A stretch of DNA of 64,000 bases, from NCBI RefSeq assembly GCF_029094525.1, contig NZ_CP119107.1, positions 2,046,001-2,110,000 on the forward strand. The letters are read 5' to 3'. This document shows, in pieces, positions 1-8,498 of this stretch (position 1 is the first letter of the stretch; every line of letters starts with the position of its first letter). This DNA is from Pullulanibacillus sp. KACC 23026. Its GTDB lineage: Bacteria; Bacillota; Bacilli; Bacillales; Sporolactobacillaceae. The notes beneath the pieces were generated by a model, which did no database searches, was not told the DNA's origin, and worked only from the letters and a program-made list of their open reading frames with translations. A program made the translations under genes and the position numbers.

Positions 1-55
1 TGTATTTGTCGGAATGATAGGTAGGGGTTTCCAATAGGGATGTGGCGGTGAAGAA

Positions 56-1558
56 ATGACGCAACTGGAGCAAGATTATAAAGAAAGAAATGAATTGCTC
101 AAAGAGATTAAAAGGCTGAAAATAGAAAATGATGCGTTAAAGTATATGGCGAAAAAAGAGAGACGCTATATTAACTATAAACAAGTCATTAATAAAATTA
201 CAGATGCCATCTATTTTTTTAAAGTTGAGGAGGGGCGTTCCGGGCATTTTATAGAGGTTAATGAATGCGCCCATGCCCGATTAGGTTATACGCGTGAAGA
301 AATTCTGAACATGTCTCCGCTTGAGATCGACATCATGTCAGAAGAACAAATCATGTTAGTCTATGAAAAAATATCAAAACGGAAGCAGATTTCCTTTGAA
401 AGTTATCATGTTTGTAAAGACGGCACTCATCTTCCGGTTGAAATAAAATTGCACAAAATTGATATTAGAAATGAAGAATATATTGTGGCCGTTTGCCGGG
501 ATATTTCGGATCGTAAGGAATCTGAAAAAGTCATCAATAATGCAAAAGAGCAATATGAAAAATTGGTTGAGTCCTCAACAAATGGTGTTGCTGTGGTGCA
601 AGATGGCATTATCGTTTTTACCAATCAGACGTTAGTCAAAATGCTTGGAGTAACGTGTAAAGAAGCGCTTTTAGAAAAGTCTCTCATTCAGTTTTTGGAT
701 AGCTCCTCTCAACAGGACTATTCCTTACTCACGAAACAAGGACAGACCCATGAAAAACTTTCTTGTACATGGAAAAAGCTAGACGGTTCGGACCTATACA
801 CAGAAGTTATTACCATTCCAACTAACTTTGATGAAAAACCATCCAATCAACTCATTATTCAAGATGTATCGGAGAGAAAACAAAATGAACAAATGATGCT
901 CCAAGCAGAGAAAATGAATGTGGTAGGGCAGCTTGCGGCCGGCATTGCTCATGAGATCCGCAACCCTTTGACTTCTTTAAAGGGCTTTGTGCAGCTTTTT
1001 CGTTCGGATTCGGTTCCAAATGAATTATTTCTTAGCATTATGGAAAGTGAACTAGAGAGAATTAATGTGATATCGAATGAATTTCTCACCTTGGCTAAAC
1101 CTTATAACCTCGATTTTTTTCCAGTTGATCTCAAGATGACTTTGAGCAGTGTTATAAGCCTATTGGAGACCGAGGCTTTTAAACAATCTGTTACGATAAT
1201 TTCTCAAATTAAATCGGATGATCTAGTCGTAAACGGCATTAGTACCGAACTTAAACAAGTGCTTATTAACCTGATGAAAAATGCCATTGAAGCAACTCTT
1301 GATGGGGGAAATCTCTATATCCAGGCGGAAAAACGTGAAGACTTTATCGAGATCACGATAAAAGACGAAGGCATCGGGATGACAACAGATCAGTTAAAAC
1401 GACTAGGGGAACCTTTTTACACAACAAAGGAACTCGGAACAGGTCTTGGTCTAATGGTCACTTATAAAATTATCCAAAATCATTTTGGAAAAATAAAAGT
1501 GCAAAGTAAAAGAAATGAAGGAACGATTGTTACCGTTAAATTACCCGCTGCCGAATAG
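56..1558 (+). CDS. PAS-domain sensor histidine kinase (orphan)
   Basis: This is a soluble two-component sensor kinase of 500 residues. A short N-terminal coiled-coil-like stretch (residues 1-40) is followed by two PAS domains (about 45-155 and 160-275), then a HisKA domain with the phospho-acceptor His near residue 299 in the motif AHEIRNP, and a HATPase domain with N box (NLMKNAIEA), G1 (DEGIGM), F (PFYTTK) and G2 (GTGLGL). No membrane segment is visible, so it probably senses a cytoplasmic signal. The layout matches the Kin-type kinases that feed the sporulation phosphorelay in Bacilli, and no response regulator lies beside it, which also fits. The phosphorelay role is inference. The ribosome binding site before this ATG is weak. 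Confidence 0.9.
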   Translation: MTQLEQDYKERNELLKEIKRLKIENDALKYMAKKERRYINYKQVINKITDAIYFFKVEEGRSGHFIEVNECAHARLGYTREEILNMSPLEIDIMSEEQIMLVYEKISKRKQISFESYHVCKDGTHLPVEIKLHKIDIRNEEYIVAVCRDISDRKESEKVINNAKEQYEKLVESSTNGVAVVQDGIIVFTNQTLVKMLGVTCKEALLEKSLIQFLDSSSQQDYSLLTKQGQTHEKLSCTWKKLDGSDLYTEVITIPTNFDEKPSNQLIIQDVSERKQNEQMMLQAEKMNVVGQLAAGIAHEIRNPLTSLKGFVQLFRSDSVPNELFLSIMESELERINVISNEFLTLAKPYNLDFFPVDLKMTLSSVISLLETEAFKQSVTIISQIKSDDLVVNGISTELKQVLINLMKNAIEATLDGGNLYIQAEKREDFIEITIKDEGIGMTTDQLKRLGEPFYTTKELGTGLGLMVTYKIIQNHFGKIKVQSKRNEGTIVTVKLPAAE

Positions 1559-1655
1559 AAGCGGTAAAGAACGCTGCAAAATGGACTTTAAAATCATTTT
1601 GTTGAAGAGGTGTTGCTTTGTTTTTACAAGTAATGGACTATTAATGGAATTATAT

Positions 1656-1694
1656 AAAAGATCATTAAGCATCCTCATGTTTAATGATCTTTTT
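1656..1694 (+). terminator. intrinsic terminator after the histidine kinase
   Basis: A 13-bp stem (AAAAGATCATTAA / TTAATGATCTTTT) is followed by T residues. It lies about 100 bp past the kinase stop codon. Confidence 0.8.
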
Positions 1695-1715
1695 CCTGTT
1701 GTTAAGTGTACTCTA

Positions 1716-1862
1716 GAATCTTGACTTGTGGATCACTCTCTATTAATACGTTGCTATTTAAAAGAAAATAACCTGGTTTTTCGGAAACACTGTCGTTCGT
1801 CCGCAGCAAGTGAGAGAATCGTCGTTACATTTAAAACTATTAGGCGTAACCATTACCGCTTG
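1716..1862 (+). repeat. dispersed ~140-bp intergenic repeat, copy 1 (degenerate)
   Basis: This stretch aligns by eye over about 140 bp with 5898-6045. Shared blocks include GACTTGTGGAT, GAAAATAACCT, GAATCGTCGTTACA and ATTAGGCGTAACCA. The central hairpin present in the other copy is decayed here. No open frame of interest lies in the gap between the kinase terminator and the 3' end of helD. Confidence 0.6.
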
Positions 1863-1904
1863 CCTGTTTTCGGCTTTCCTCTATTTAAATTCCCCGAAGA
1901 GAAG

Positions 1905-4244
1905 TCAAGTTCGAATAAATCCTTCTTGTAAAGCGTTCTTCAAGTAGGGGGTCGGTTCACCCACACTATAAAGCTGTAATTCATGCATCGCTCTTGTACA
2001 GGCGGTATAGAAAATTCTGCGCAGGCTTTCATCACCGTAGACATGCTCTGAGGCATCATAAATGATGACGGCATCGAATTCAATCCCTTTTGACAAGTAT
2101 GATGGGATGACAACGACTCCTTGTTCATATTCAATTGAACCGTTTTTTATGAGTTTAATGTCGTCGATGCTGGTGGATAAGGCTTCAAAGGCTTTGGCGC
2201 TCTCCTCAGATGATTGGCATATGATCGCAATACTATTAAACTTAAGACTTCGCCAATCGGCAACTTTGGATGCCATGCACTGATGCAGCGAGTCGTGATC
2301 GGCCAATTGTGTCAGCACAGGCTGTTCGCCATCTCGTTCGAAAGGGATAATCTTCTCTCCGTCCGGCACGAGTCTGCGTGTCAATTCAATGATAGGTTTT
2401 ACCGATCGGTAGCTTCGCGCCATAGTGATTAATGTTGTTTCATCCGGTCCGTATAAGCGAGTAAGCGTGTGGAAATCGGCTATATCTCTGGCATGGGGAA
2501 AGATCGCCTGATTAAAATCGCCGAGCACAGTCATTTTGGCGTAAGGAAACAGGCGCTTTAAAAACTCGAATTGAAAAGGAGAATAATCCTGAGCCTCATC
2601 TACAACGATGTGTTTGATGTTATTATTCGTCTGAAAGCCATGAATGAGCTCTTTCAAGAGCAAAAACGGAGTGGCATCTTCATAAAATAATTTGCCTTTG
2701 TCCAAAGTATCCAATGTCGTTTGGCAAATCTCAGCCCACTCCAAGGGTGTTTCTCCATCCAGCCATTCTTTTATCTGTAACGGGTCCGCAAAAAGTGCTT
2801 TGTACATCCCCTTAATGTCAATGAAATGATACGCTCTTATTCTGTTACGCAACGGCTTTAACTTCCGACGAACAATCAATCGGGCAAGGTCTTTTGGATC
2901 CATTTCATAATCAGCAATGGCTTCACCTTTATATCCGCGTTTTTTGGCTAAGTAGGTGCGTACTTTATAGTAAGCAACGTTGCTTAGCAGCTCTATTTCT
3001 TCTTCTACCCATGGCTTAGTTCGTTCGACCTTTTCGGCTGTATCTAGTTGTTTCATTAACCAATCCTTCAACTTTTCAAGCCTGTTGTGGAAGCGGAGGG
3101 AGACGTCTTTGCTATAAAACCTTTCTGCCATTTGCTGAGCGGTCACTATCGATGTCCCTCTGAAATGAATGCCTTTGAATCGCATTCCGGACGATTCAAG
3201 AGAGTGTCGGTACGATTGAATCGCCTCAAAAAATTGGAAAGATGCTTTGAAACGGATACCTGCTGCTCTTGACTTCCATGGAGGAGAATTTCTTGCCGTT
3301 AATACATATTCCAATTGCTCGAACGGGCTTTCAACATCAAACTCATTACTCAAGCGGTGGACCAAGTATTCCTGGAATGTGACCTGCTGCATATTTTCTT
3401 CACCAAGTTCTGGCAGCACATTGGAAACGTAGCTGTTAAACATCGAATTAGGAGAAAAAAGAATGATTTGATCGGCATTCAGAGTATCGCGATACTTGTA
3501 AAGCAAATAAGCAATCCGCTGCAGGGCAGCTGATGTCTTGCCGCTTCCGGCTGGACCATGTACAATAAGTAGTTTTCCACGATCATGACGGATAATCTGA
3601 TTTTGTTCCTGTTGAATCGTGGCCACTATATTGTGCATATGTTTGTCGGTCCCTTTGCCAAGCACCTTCTGTAAAATCTCGTCACCGATAGTAAGACTCG
3701 TATCAAACATAGATTGGAGGATACCGCCGCGGATGAGGTATTGCCACTTTTTCTTCAATTCGCCTTGGATGACGCCTCCGGGGGTTGCATACGTGGCTAA
3801 ACCAGGCTGGTAATCGTAGTAGACACTTGAAACGGGAGACCTCCAGTCGTAAATAAGGAAATGATCGCCGCTTGTATCCGTAAGTGTGGTGATTCCAATA
3901 TAGATCTGTTCCGGAGTCGAAGATCCTTCTTCGATAAAGTCGATTCGGCCAAAGTAGGGGATGTCCTCCATACGGCGCAGCACCGACAAATTTTTGGAGG
4001 CATGTCTGTGAATGCTTTGGCTGACGGAAAGAGCTTGAGCAACTTGTCTTAAGCCGATGATGGTCTCAAGGAAATCATCGAAAGTATCCACATTCACCTT
4101 GAGATCATCCCAAAAGTGTTTGCGAGTGTGAATGACCTCGTTTCGACGCTGGGTTGTTTCCTTTTCCAACCGAATGATTTGCTCTTGAATGGTCTTTGTG
4201 ACACGGTTGAGCCGATTTTGCTCTTGCTCGAACTCCGATTGCAT
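1905..4244 (-). CDS. helD: HelD-type superfamily 1 helicase (RNA polymerase recycling factor)
   Basis: A UvrD/Rep-like superfamily 1 ATPase of 779 residues, close to the length of Bacillus HelD (about 775). The first 70 residues are a charged coiled coil. In HelD that arm enters the secondary channel of RNA polymerase. A Walker A motif (GPAGSGKT) sits near residue 230 and the Walker B/helicase motif II (DEAQD) near residue 551, followed by QAIFP-type motif III and a C-terminal UvrD helicase core ending in an ACTRA motif. In the family, HelD releases stalled RNA polymerase from DNA using ATP. It is a single-gene unit facing the upstream kinase, with its own start after a GAGTG-like site (AAAGGAGTG). 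The Rep/UvrD DNA-repair role is less likely given the length and N-terminal arm. Confidence 0.9.
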   Translation of the reverse strand: MQSEFEQEQNRLNRVTKTIQEQIIRLEKETTQRRNEVIHTRKHFWDDLKVNVDTFDDFLETIIGLRQVAQALSVSQSIHRHASKNLSVLRRMEDIPYFGRIDFIEEGSSTPEQIYIGITTLTDTSGDHFLIYDWRSPVSSVYYDYQPGLATYATPGGVIQGELKKKWQYLIRGGILQSMFDTSLTIGDEILQKVLGKGTDKHMHNIVATIQQEQNQIIRHDRGKLLIVHGPAGSGKTSAALQRIAYLLYKYRDTLNADQIILFSPNSMFNSYVSNVLPELGEENMQQVTFQEYLVHRLSNEFDVESPFEQLEYVLTARNSPPWKSRAAGIRFKASFQFFEAIQSYRHSLESSGMRFKGIHFRGTSIVTAQQMAERFYSKDVSLRFHNRLEKLKDWLMKQLDTAEKVERTKPWVEEEIELLSNVAYYKVRTYLAKKRGYKGEAIADYEMDPKDLARLIVRRKLKPLRNRIRAYHFIDIKGMYKALFADPLQIKEWLDGETPLEWAEICQTTLDTLDKGKLFYEDATPFLLLKELIHGFQTNNNIKHIVVDEAQDYSPFQFEFLKRLFPYAKMTVLGDFNQAIFPHARDIADFHTLTRLYGPDETTLITMARSYRSVKPIIELTRRLVPDGEKIIPFERDGEQPVLTQLADHDSLHQCMASKVADWRSLKFNSIAIICQSSEESAKAFEALSTSIDDIKLIKNGSIEYEQGVVVIPSYLSKGIEFDAVIIYDASEHVYGDESLRRIFYTACTRAMHELQLYSVGEPTPYLKNALQEGFIRT

Positions 4245-4273
4245 AGAAACACTCCTTTTTTTAAAAAATGGGG

Positions 4274-4302
4274 TTGACCGAAGCGGTGTTAGGGTGTATA
4301 AT
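4274..4302 (+). promoter_or_regulatory. near-consensus sigma-A promoter
   Basis: The -35 hexamer TTGACC and the -10 hexamer TATAAT are separated by exactly 17 bp. No coding region follows within 380 bp, so the promoter drives a non-coding RNA or a leader. Confidence 0.8.
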
Positions 4303-4308
4303 TAAAAT

Positions 4309-4475
4309 AGGATAAATATAATATTAAATAGTTTAATAACATCTATCTCTATAAATTTACCACCATTTCTCATGTTTTTCAATAGATTGAACATGTTTTT
4401 TTGCATGTCTCCTCACAAATAGATGCGGTCAAGTAAGAACCCTTCATATTAATTGTTATGAAGGGTTCTTTTTAA
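4309..4475 (+). ncRNA. candidate small RNA or terminated leader
   Basis: This is the interval between the near-perfect promoter at 4274-4302 and the terminator at 4436-4474, giving a predicted transcript of about 165 nt with no credible open reading frame. It carries an unpaired-looking C/U-rich stretch, CTCCTCACAA (4409-4418). This is perfectly complementary over 10 nt to TTGTGAGGAG (4672-4681), the ribosome binding site of the permease downstream. C-rich anti-Shine-Dalgarno seeds are typical of Gram-positive regulatory RNAs. Transcription and targeting are inference. Confidence 0.5.
4436..4474 (+). terminator. intrinsic terminator of the candidate small RNA
   Basis: The stem AAGAACCCTTCAT / ATGAAGGGTTCTT is closed by a 10-nt AT-rich loop and followed by TTTTT. 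Confidence 0.85.
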
Positions 4476-4558
4476 TACATTGAGAAAAATAGAATTTTAA
4501 CAACTAAGATTCATAGGGTTTTGTTTGAGTTTGAATATCAATAGAAAAATAAAAAAAC

Positions 4559-4645
4559 GCTAAATTAAATTAATGAAAGGAACAAATTAAATTTATGAGG
4601 AAATAAATTTAATTAATGGCAGAAATAAATTTAATTAATGACAGG
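4559..4645 (+). repeat. AT-rich tandem repeat upstream of the permease
   Basis: About four units of 21-24 bp built on AAATTAAATTAATG / AAATTTAATTAATG, each followed by a purine-rich stretch (AAAGGAAC, GAGGAAAT, GCAGAAAT, ACAGGAAAG). They end just before a -10-like TATAAT at 4660-4665 in front of the permease gene. They could be stacked operator sites or an A/T-rich UP-like activator region. No function can be assigned from sequence. Confidence 0.6.
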
Positions 4646-4689
4646 AAAGAGATAGGTGGTATAATGGTAACTTGTGAGGAGGTTATTCT

Positions 4690-5778
4690 ATGAGCGTTTC
4701 AAACGATGTTATGAAAAAAGAGACGGAAGGAAAGCGTTGGGTTATTGGAGCCGTCGTTTTCGTTGTCTTGGCTATTATCGGACTTTTTTGGGCAAAATGG
4801 AACCCCTATTTTCATAAAGCATTTACGGCTGCTTCCACTCATTTTATTGGAAACTCAATCATTTCAGGAACTGCAGCAACTGCCGAAGCACCATCCTGGT
4901 CAGCGGCGTGGCATTTCAGTGTGACTTATTTCTTAGCGATTTGGAAAGCCTTTATCGTTGCCATTTTACTCGGTTCTCTTCTGCAGGTACTTATTCCGCA
5001 AAATTGGGTGGCCCGTGTATTAGGGAAGACGACTTACGGCAGTACGTTTGTTGCAGGTGTTTCAGCCTTGCCAGGCATGATGTGTACATGCTGTTCTGCT
5101 CCGCTTGTCGTAGGGCTTCGTAAGCAACAGAGTTCTGTATCTGCTGCTATCGCATTCTGGTTTGGAAATACTGCACTTAATCCTGCTGTTTTAGTATTCA
5201 TGTTCTTTGTATTAGGTTGGAAATTTATGCTTCTTCGTCTCATCTTTGGAATCATTCTTGTTTTTGGATTAAGCTATTTAATTGGAAAAATGGTTCGCAA
5301 TGAAGAAGAGGCGAACGCCATTATCGAAAGAACCCAGAAAGCAGCACCATTGGAACAAGGGCAGGATCGGCACTTCTTCATCCGCTGGTTTTCGGCGATT
5401 AGTAAACTCGCATTGACCCTTATACCAGCCTATATCCTAAGCGTTTTAGTCTTGGGTGCTTTACGCGCGTGGTTTTTCCCGGCACTTGGCGGTACCGTTT
5501 GGGGAAATAGTATAATCACTGTCATTGGCTTTGCCATTGTTGGAACCTTATTTGTCATTCCAACAGCAGGTGAGATCCCCATCATCCAAACGTTTATGAA
5601 ATTTGGTTTGGGCGGAGGACCGGCCTCTGCTTTACTGATTGTTTTACCTGTTATCAGTCTACCTTCTGCCTTGATGGTAAGACGTGCTTTGGCATGGCGG
5701 ACACTCGGACTTCTCGGTCTTGGAGTGGCGATTCTCGGAATCATCGCAGGTCTAATAGGCATGGTGTTTATAGCGTAA
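4690..5778 (+). CDS. ArsP/YraQ-type permease (DUF318 family)
   Basis: An integral membrane protein of 362 residues with about eight to ten hydrophobic segments. Near residue 131 it carries the motif MMCTCCSAPLVVG, a cysteine cluster typical of the permease family that includes ArsP (export of trivalent organoarsenicals) and YraQ. A second glycine-rich, proline-containing re-entrant motif (IPTAGEIPIIQTF) occurs near residue 297, as in the family's internal duplication. The start is set by an excellent ribosome binding site (GTGAGGAGG, 4674-4682). A -10-like TATAAT at 4660 would give a 5' leader of only about 20 nt. The substrate is not known: no arsR or thioredoxin gene sits alongside, so arsenic export is only one possibility. 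Confidence 0.8.
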   Translation: MSVSNDVMKKETEGKRWVIGAVVFVVLAIIGLFWAKWNPYFHKAFTAASTHFIGNSIISGTAATAEAPSWSAAWHFSVTYFLAIWKAFIVAILLGSLLQVLIPQNWVARVLGKTTYGSTFVAGVSALPGMMCTCCSAPLVVGLRKQQSSVSAAIAFWFGNTALNPAVLVFMFFVLGWKFMLLRLIFGIILVFGLSYLIGKMVRNEEEANAIIERTQKAAPLEQGQDRHFFIRWFSAISKLALTLIPAYILSVLVLGALRAWFFPALGGTVWGNSIITVIGFAIVGTLFVIPTAGEIPIIQTFMKFGLGGGPASALLIVLPVISLPSALMVRRALAWRTLGLLGLGVAILGIIAGLIGMVFIA

Positions 5779-5832
5779 AACCACCCATTTAATTTTTGAG
5801 ATTAATAATAGGATTGCTCAAGATCAATGAGA

Positions 5833-5881
5833 AAACAAACCCAGTCTTAAGGGAGTTCTTAAGACGGGTTTGTTTTTTGTT
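5833..5881 (+). terminator. intrinsic terminator after the permease
   Basis: A long stem AAACAAACCC-A-GTCTTAAG pairs with CTTAAGAC-GGGTTTGTTT and is followed by a T-rich run. Confidence 0.9.
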
Positions 5882-5897
5882 GTTTAGGAAATTATAA

Positions 5898-6045
5898 AAT
5901 TCTCGACTTGTGGATACATCGACATTGAAACGTCGTTTTTTGTGCGAAAATAACCTCGCTTTGCGCGGGCACACGGCAATACGTCTGCGCAAAGCGAGGG
6001 AATCGTCGTTACACGTAAAACGATTAGGCGTAACCAGAATACGCT
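5898..6045 (+). repeat. dispersed ~140-bp intergenic repeat, copy 2 (with intact hairpin)
   Basis: This copy matches 1716-1862 over its whole length. It contains a 13-bp perfect stem CCTCGCTTTGCGC / GCGCAAAGCGAGG around an arm of about 20 nt. It ends in GATTAGGCGTAACCAGAATACGCTATCC-type sequence, that is, the same GCGTAAC/ACGCTATCC core that builds the 81-bp array immediately downstream, so the two repeat families are linked. Confidence 0.65.
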
Positions 6046-6065
6046 ATCCGCCTACAACTGGACTA

Positions 6066-7345
6066 GAATGCCGAAATAAAGGACTGACGTTACGCCTATT
6101 TCAGTTGAGCGTAACATGGATACGTTAACCTCCGCGAAATGGGACGGAATGACGAAATAACGGATTGACGTTACGCCTATTTCGGTTGAGCGTAACGAGA
6201 ATACGCTATCCGCCGCGAATCCGTCCAGAATGACCAAATAACGGAATGCCGTTACGCCTATTTCGTTTGAGCGTAACGAGGATTCGCTATCCGCCGCGAA
6301 TCCGGCCAGAATGACCAAATAACGGATTGACGTTACGCCTATTTCGGTTGAGCGTAACGAGAATACGCTAACCTCCGCGAAATGGGACGGAATGACGAAA
6401 TAACGGATTGACGTTACGCCTATTTCGTTTGAGCGTAACGAGAATACGCTATCCGCCGCGAATCCGGCCAGAATGACCAAATAACGGAATGCCGTTACGC
6501 CTATTTCGTTTGAGCGTAACGAGAATACGCTATCCGCCGCGAAATGGGACGGAATGCCGAAATAACGGAATGCCGTTACGCCTATTTCGGTTGAGCGTAA
6601 CGAGGATTCGCTATCCGCCGCGAAATGGGACGGAATGCCGAAATAACGGAATGTCGTTACGCCTATTTCGGTTGAGCGTAACGAGGATTCGCTATCCGCC
6701 GCTAAATGGGGCTGGAATGCCGAAATAAGGGAATGTCGTTACGCCTATTTCGGTTGAGCGTAACGAGAATACGCTATCCGCCGCTAAATGGGGCTGGAAT
6801 GCCGAAATAACGGATTGACGTTACGCCTATTTCAGTTGAGCGTAACGAGGATTCGCTATCCGCCGCGAATCCGGCCGGAATGACGAAATAACGGATTGAC
6901 GTTACGCCTATTTCGGTTGAGCGTAACGAGAATACGCTATCCGCCGCGAATCCGGCCGGAATGCCGAAATAACGGAATGCCGTTACACCTATTTCGGTTG
7001 AGCGTAACGAGGATTCGCTATCCGCCGCTAAATGGGGCTGGAATGCCGAAATAAGGGAATGTCGTTACGCCTATTTCGGTTGAGCGTAACGAGAATACGC
7101 TATCCGCCGCTAAACGGGGCTGAAATGCCGAAATAAGGGACTGACGTTACGCCTATTTCGTTTGAGTGTAACGAGGATTCGCTATCCGCCGCTAAATGGG
7201 GCTGGAATGCCGAAATAAGGGAATGTCGTTACGCCTATTTTGATTGAGCGTAACGAGAATACGCTATCCGCCGCTAAACGGGGCTGAAATGCCGAAATAA
7301 GGGACTGACGTTACGCCTATTTCGTTTGAGCGTAACCAGAATACG
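6066..7345 (+). repeat. tandem array of sixteen 81-82 bp units
   Basis: The marker TTACGCCTATTTC or a one-base variant occurs at 6090, 6171, 6252, 6333, 6414, 6495, 6576, 6657, 6739, 6821, 6902, 6983, 7065, 7147, 7229 and 7311. The first eight and two later intervals are exactly 81 bp and the others 82 bp. Every unit carries the inverted repeat CGTTACGC-N13-GCGTAACG (minor variants), followed by an AGAATACGCTATCCGCCG-like block and a variable AATGGG(A/GC)(C/T)GGAATGCC block. Open frames across the array on both strands are translations of the repeat and not genes. Degenerate half-units continue to about 7460. There are no unique spacers, so it is not a CRISPR array. Confidence 0.95.
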
Positions 7346-7548
7346 CTATCCCTCTCCCAATTGCCCATTTGAGTCGTTAGGCGTAACGAACATTCTCTAT
7401 TTAACTCGGAACGGCCCATTTTACCCAGGGAGTTGACCAGTAACGTATCCTAGTTACGCTTCTTATGTTAAAATGGGACGATTTTCCACATTGGTTAGAC
7501 AACCACCCATTTTTGTTAAGTGTTTAAACCTAAAAACAGTGCCCGAGA

Positions 7549-7611
7549 AAAACTCATAGGTTAAATCTATACTTGGGAAGAAGGGAGTCGCGGTGTTAGC
7601 GATTTTGTTCT
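7549..7611 (+). repeat. dispersed 62-bp repeat, copy A
   Basis: It matches 62155-62217 at most positions by eye. Shared blocks are GAAAAACTCAT, GGTTAA, TCTATACTTGGG, TCGCGG and TTAGCGATTTTGTT. It sits directly before the 51/52-bp repeats at 7624. The minus-strand reading gives a similar peptide in both copies, but the differences are not mainly synonymous, so a gene is not supported. Confidence 0.6.
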
Positions 7612-7623
7612 TTAAGAGCCTCT

Positions 7624-7785
7624 CCCACGAAAATCCAGCGATCGGGGTGAAACATGGTGTGTAAGGCAAGTTTGCCCACGAAAAAGGCCCCCGTTCCGCC
7701 TTGATTTGGTGTGATGGAGCCTCCATCCCACGAAAAAGGCCCCCGTCCCGCCCGGATTTGGTGTGATGGAGCCGCCGCCCCGCAC
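7624..7785 (+). repeat. 51/52-bp tandem repeat, locus 1 (about three units)
   Basis: The marker CCCACGAAAA occurs at 7624, 7675 and 7727 (spacing 51 then 52), with a partial fourth near 7778. Between markers is TTGATTTGGTGTGATGGAGCC or a diverged form. The first unit resembles the array at 29939-30140 (ATGGTGTGTAAGGCAAGTTTG against ATGGTGTGCAAGTGAGGTTTG). The later ones resemble the array at 23132-23440. Confidence 0.75.
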
Positions 7786-7892
7786 GGTTAACTCTATGAA
7801 CCTAATCAATAGTATGTAATGGCGCCCTGACGCGGACAGGACGCCAATTTTTTAGGGGGTGTAAAATGGTCTACGAAGTGGCGGCTAACAAC

Positions 7893-8000
7893 CTAGTACC
7901 AAAATGCACCAACGATAACAAGGAGAATGAACAATACAACAATTAGAGCAAAACTATTGCTGTATCCTCCTCCTCCACCTCCACAAGAAGAGTAACCCAT
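7893..8000 (-). CDS. YjcZ-family small sporulation peptide
   Basis: A 35-residue peptide beginning MGYSSC, followed by six glycines, YSNS, and a single hydrophobic segment (residues 17-33) ending in FWY. This is the pattern of the YjcZ-type sporulation peptides common in Bacillales: a Gly-rich head plus one membrane helix. An excellent ribosome binding site (AAAGGTGGTGA on the minus strand) lies 6-7 bases before the ATG. It probably sits in a membrane or the spore envelope. The exact role is not known in the family. It supports the view that the host forms endospores. Confidence 0.85.
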   Translation of the reverse strand: MGYSSCGGGGGGYSNSFALIVVLFILLVIVGAFWY

Positions 8001-8350
8001 GGTTCTTCACCACCTTTTTATCGAGGTTACTCTATACTATTCAAAGGGTTTTGGTTGGAAATGGACAAACATAACAAACTATGAAAATTAAATAAAATGT
8101 CTATGAAAGACGTAGGGTTACCAGTCTCTTTTTGACTCACAGATTCAAATAGAATGACCTAGGTTTGAATGATTAAAGAGGGGAGAAGAGTTTAAATAGA
8201 AAGTCTCGAAATTGGATGCTTTTTCTTATTTTTGAGGCGGATTCTATTATTAAACATGTCGCAATGCGGACGGAAACGATTTAATTCGTAAAAAGTAATG
8301 GGCAGGTGTACATGATATAATGAATCAAAAAAGTAAAGAAGTGTGAGGTT

Positions 8351-8498
8351 ATGAATACACCGAAGATCTTGCTCATTGACGATGAGCAGACTATTTTAGA
8401 TATGATTGAAATTGTTTTACGAAAAGAAGGGTTTGAGTCAATACAGACGGCTGTGACGGGCGCAGAAGGAATTCAGAAATGCTCCACTTTTCATTTGG
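8351..8498 (+). pseudogene. response regulator receiver domain, 5' remnant
   Basis: The start codon follows GTGAGGTT and the first 48 or so codons read as a normal receiver domain: KILLIDDEQTILDMIE with the paired acidic residues, then EGFESIQTA. The frame stops at 8515, before the phospho-acceptor aspartate would be reached. From about 8493 the DNA switches to a permease 3' end in another frame. A promoter-like TGATATAAT precedes it at about 8313. This is the front end of a two-component regulator gene whose rest is deleted. Confidence 0.7.

Noticed and set aside
6052-6728. Open reading frames of 142 and 79 residues across the 81-bp array
   Set aside because: They are translations of the repeat unit on either strand, with no ribosome binding site and no non-repeat sequence.
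6066-7345. CRISPR array
   Set aside because: The repeat unit spans the full period, there are no unique spacers of constant length, and no cas genes are in the window. The same applies to 23132-23440 and 29939-30140.
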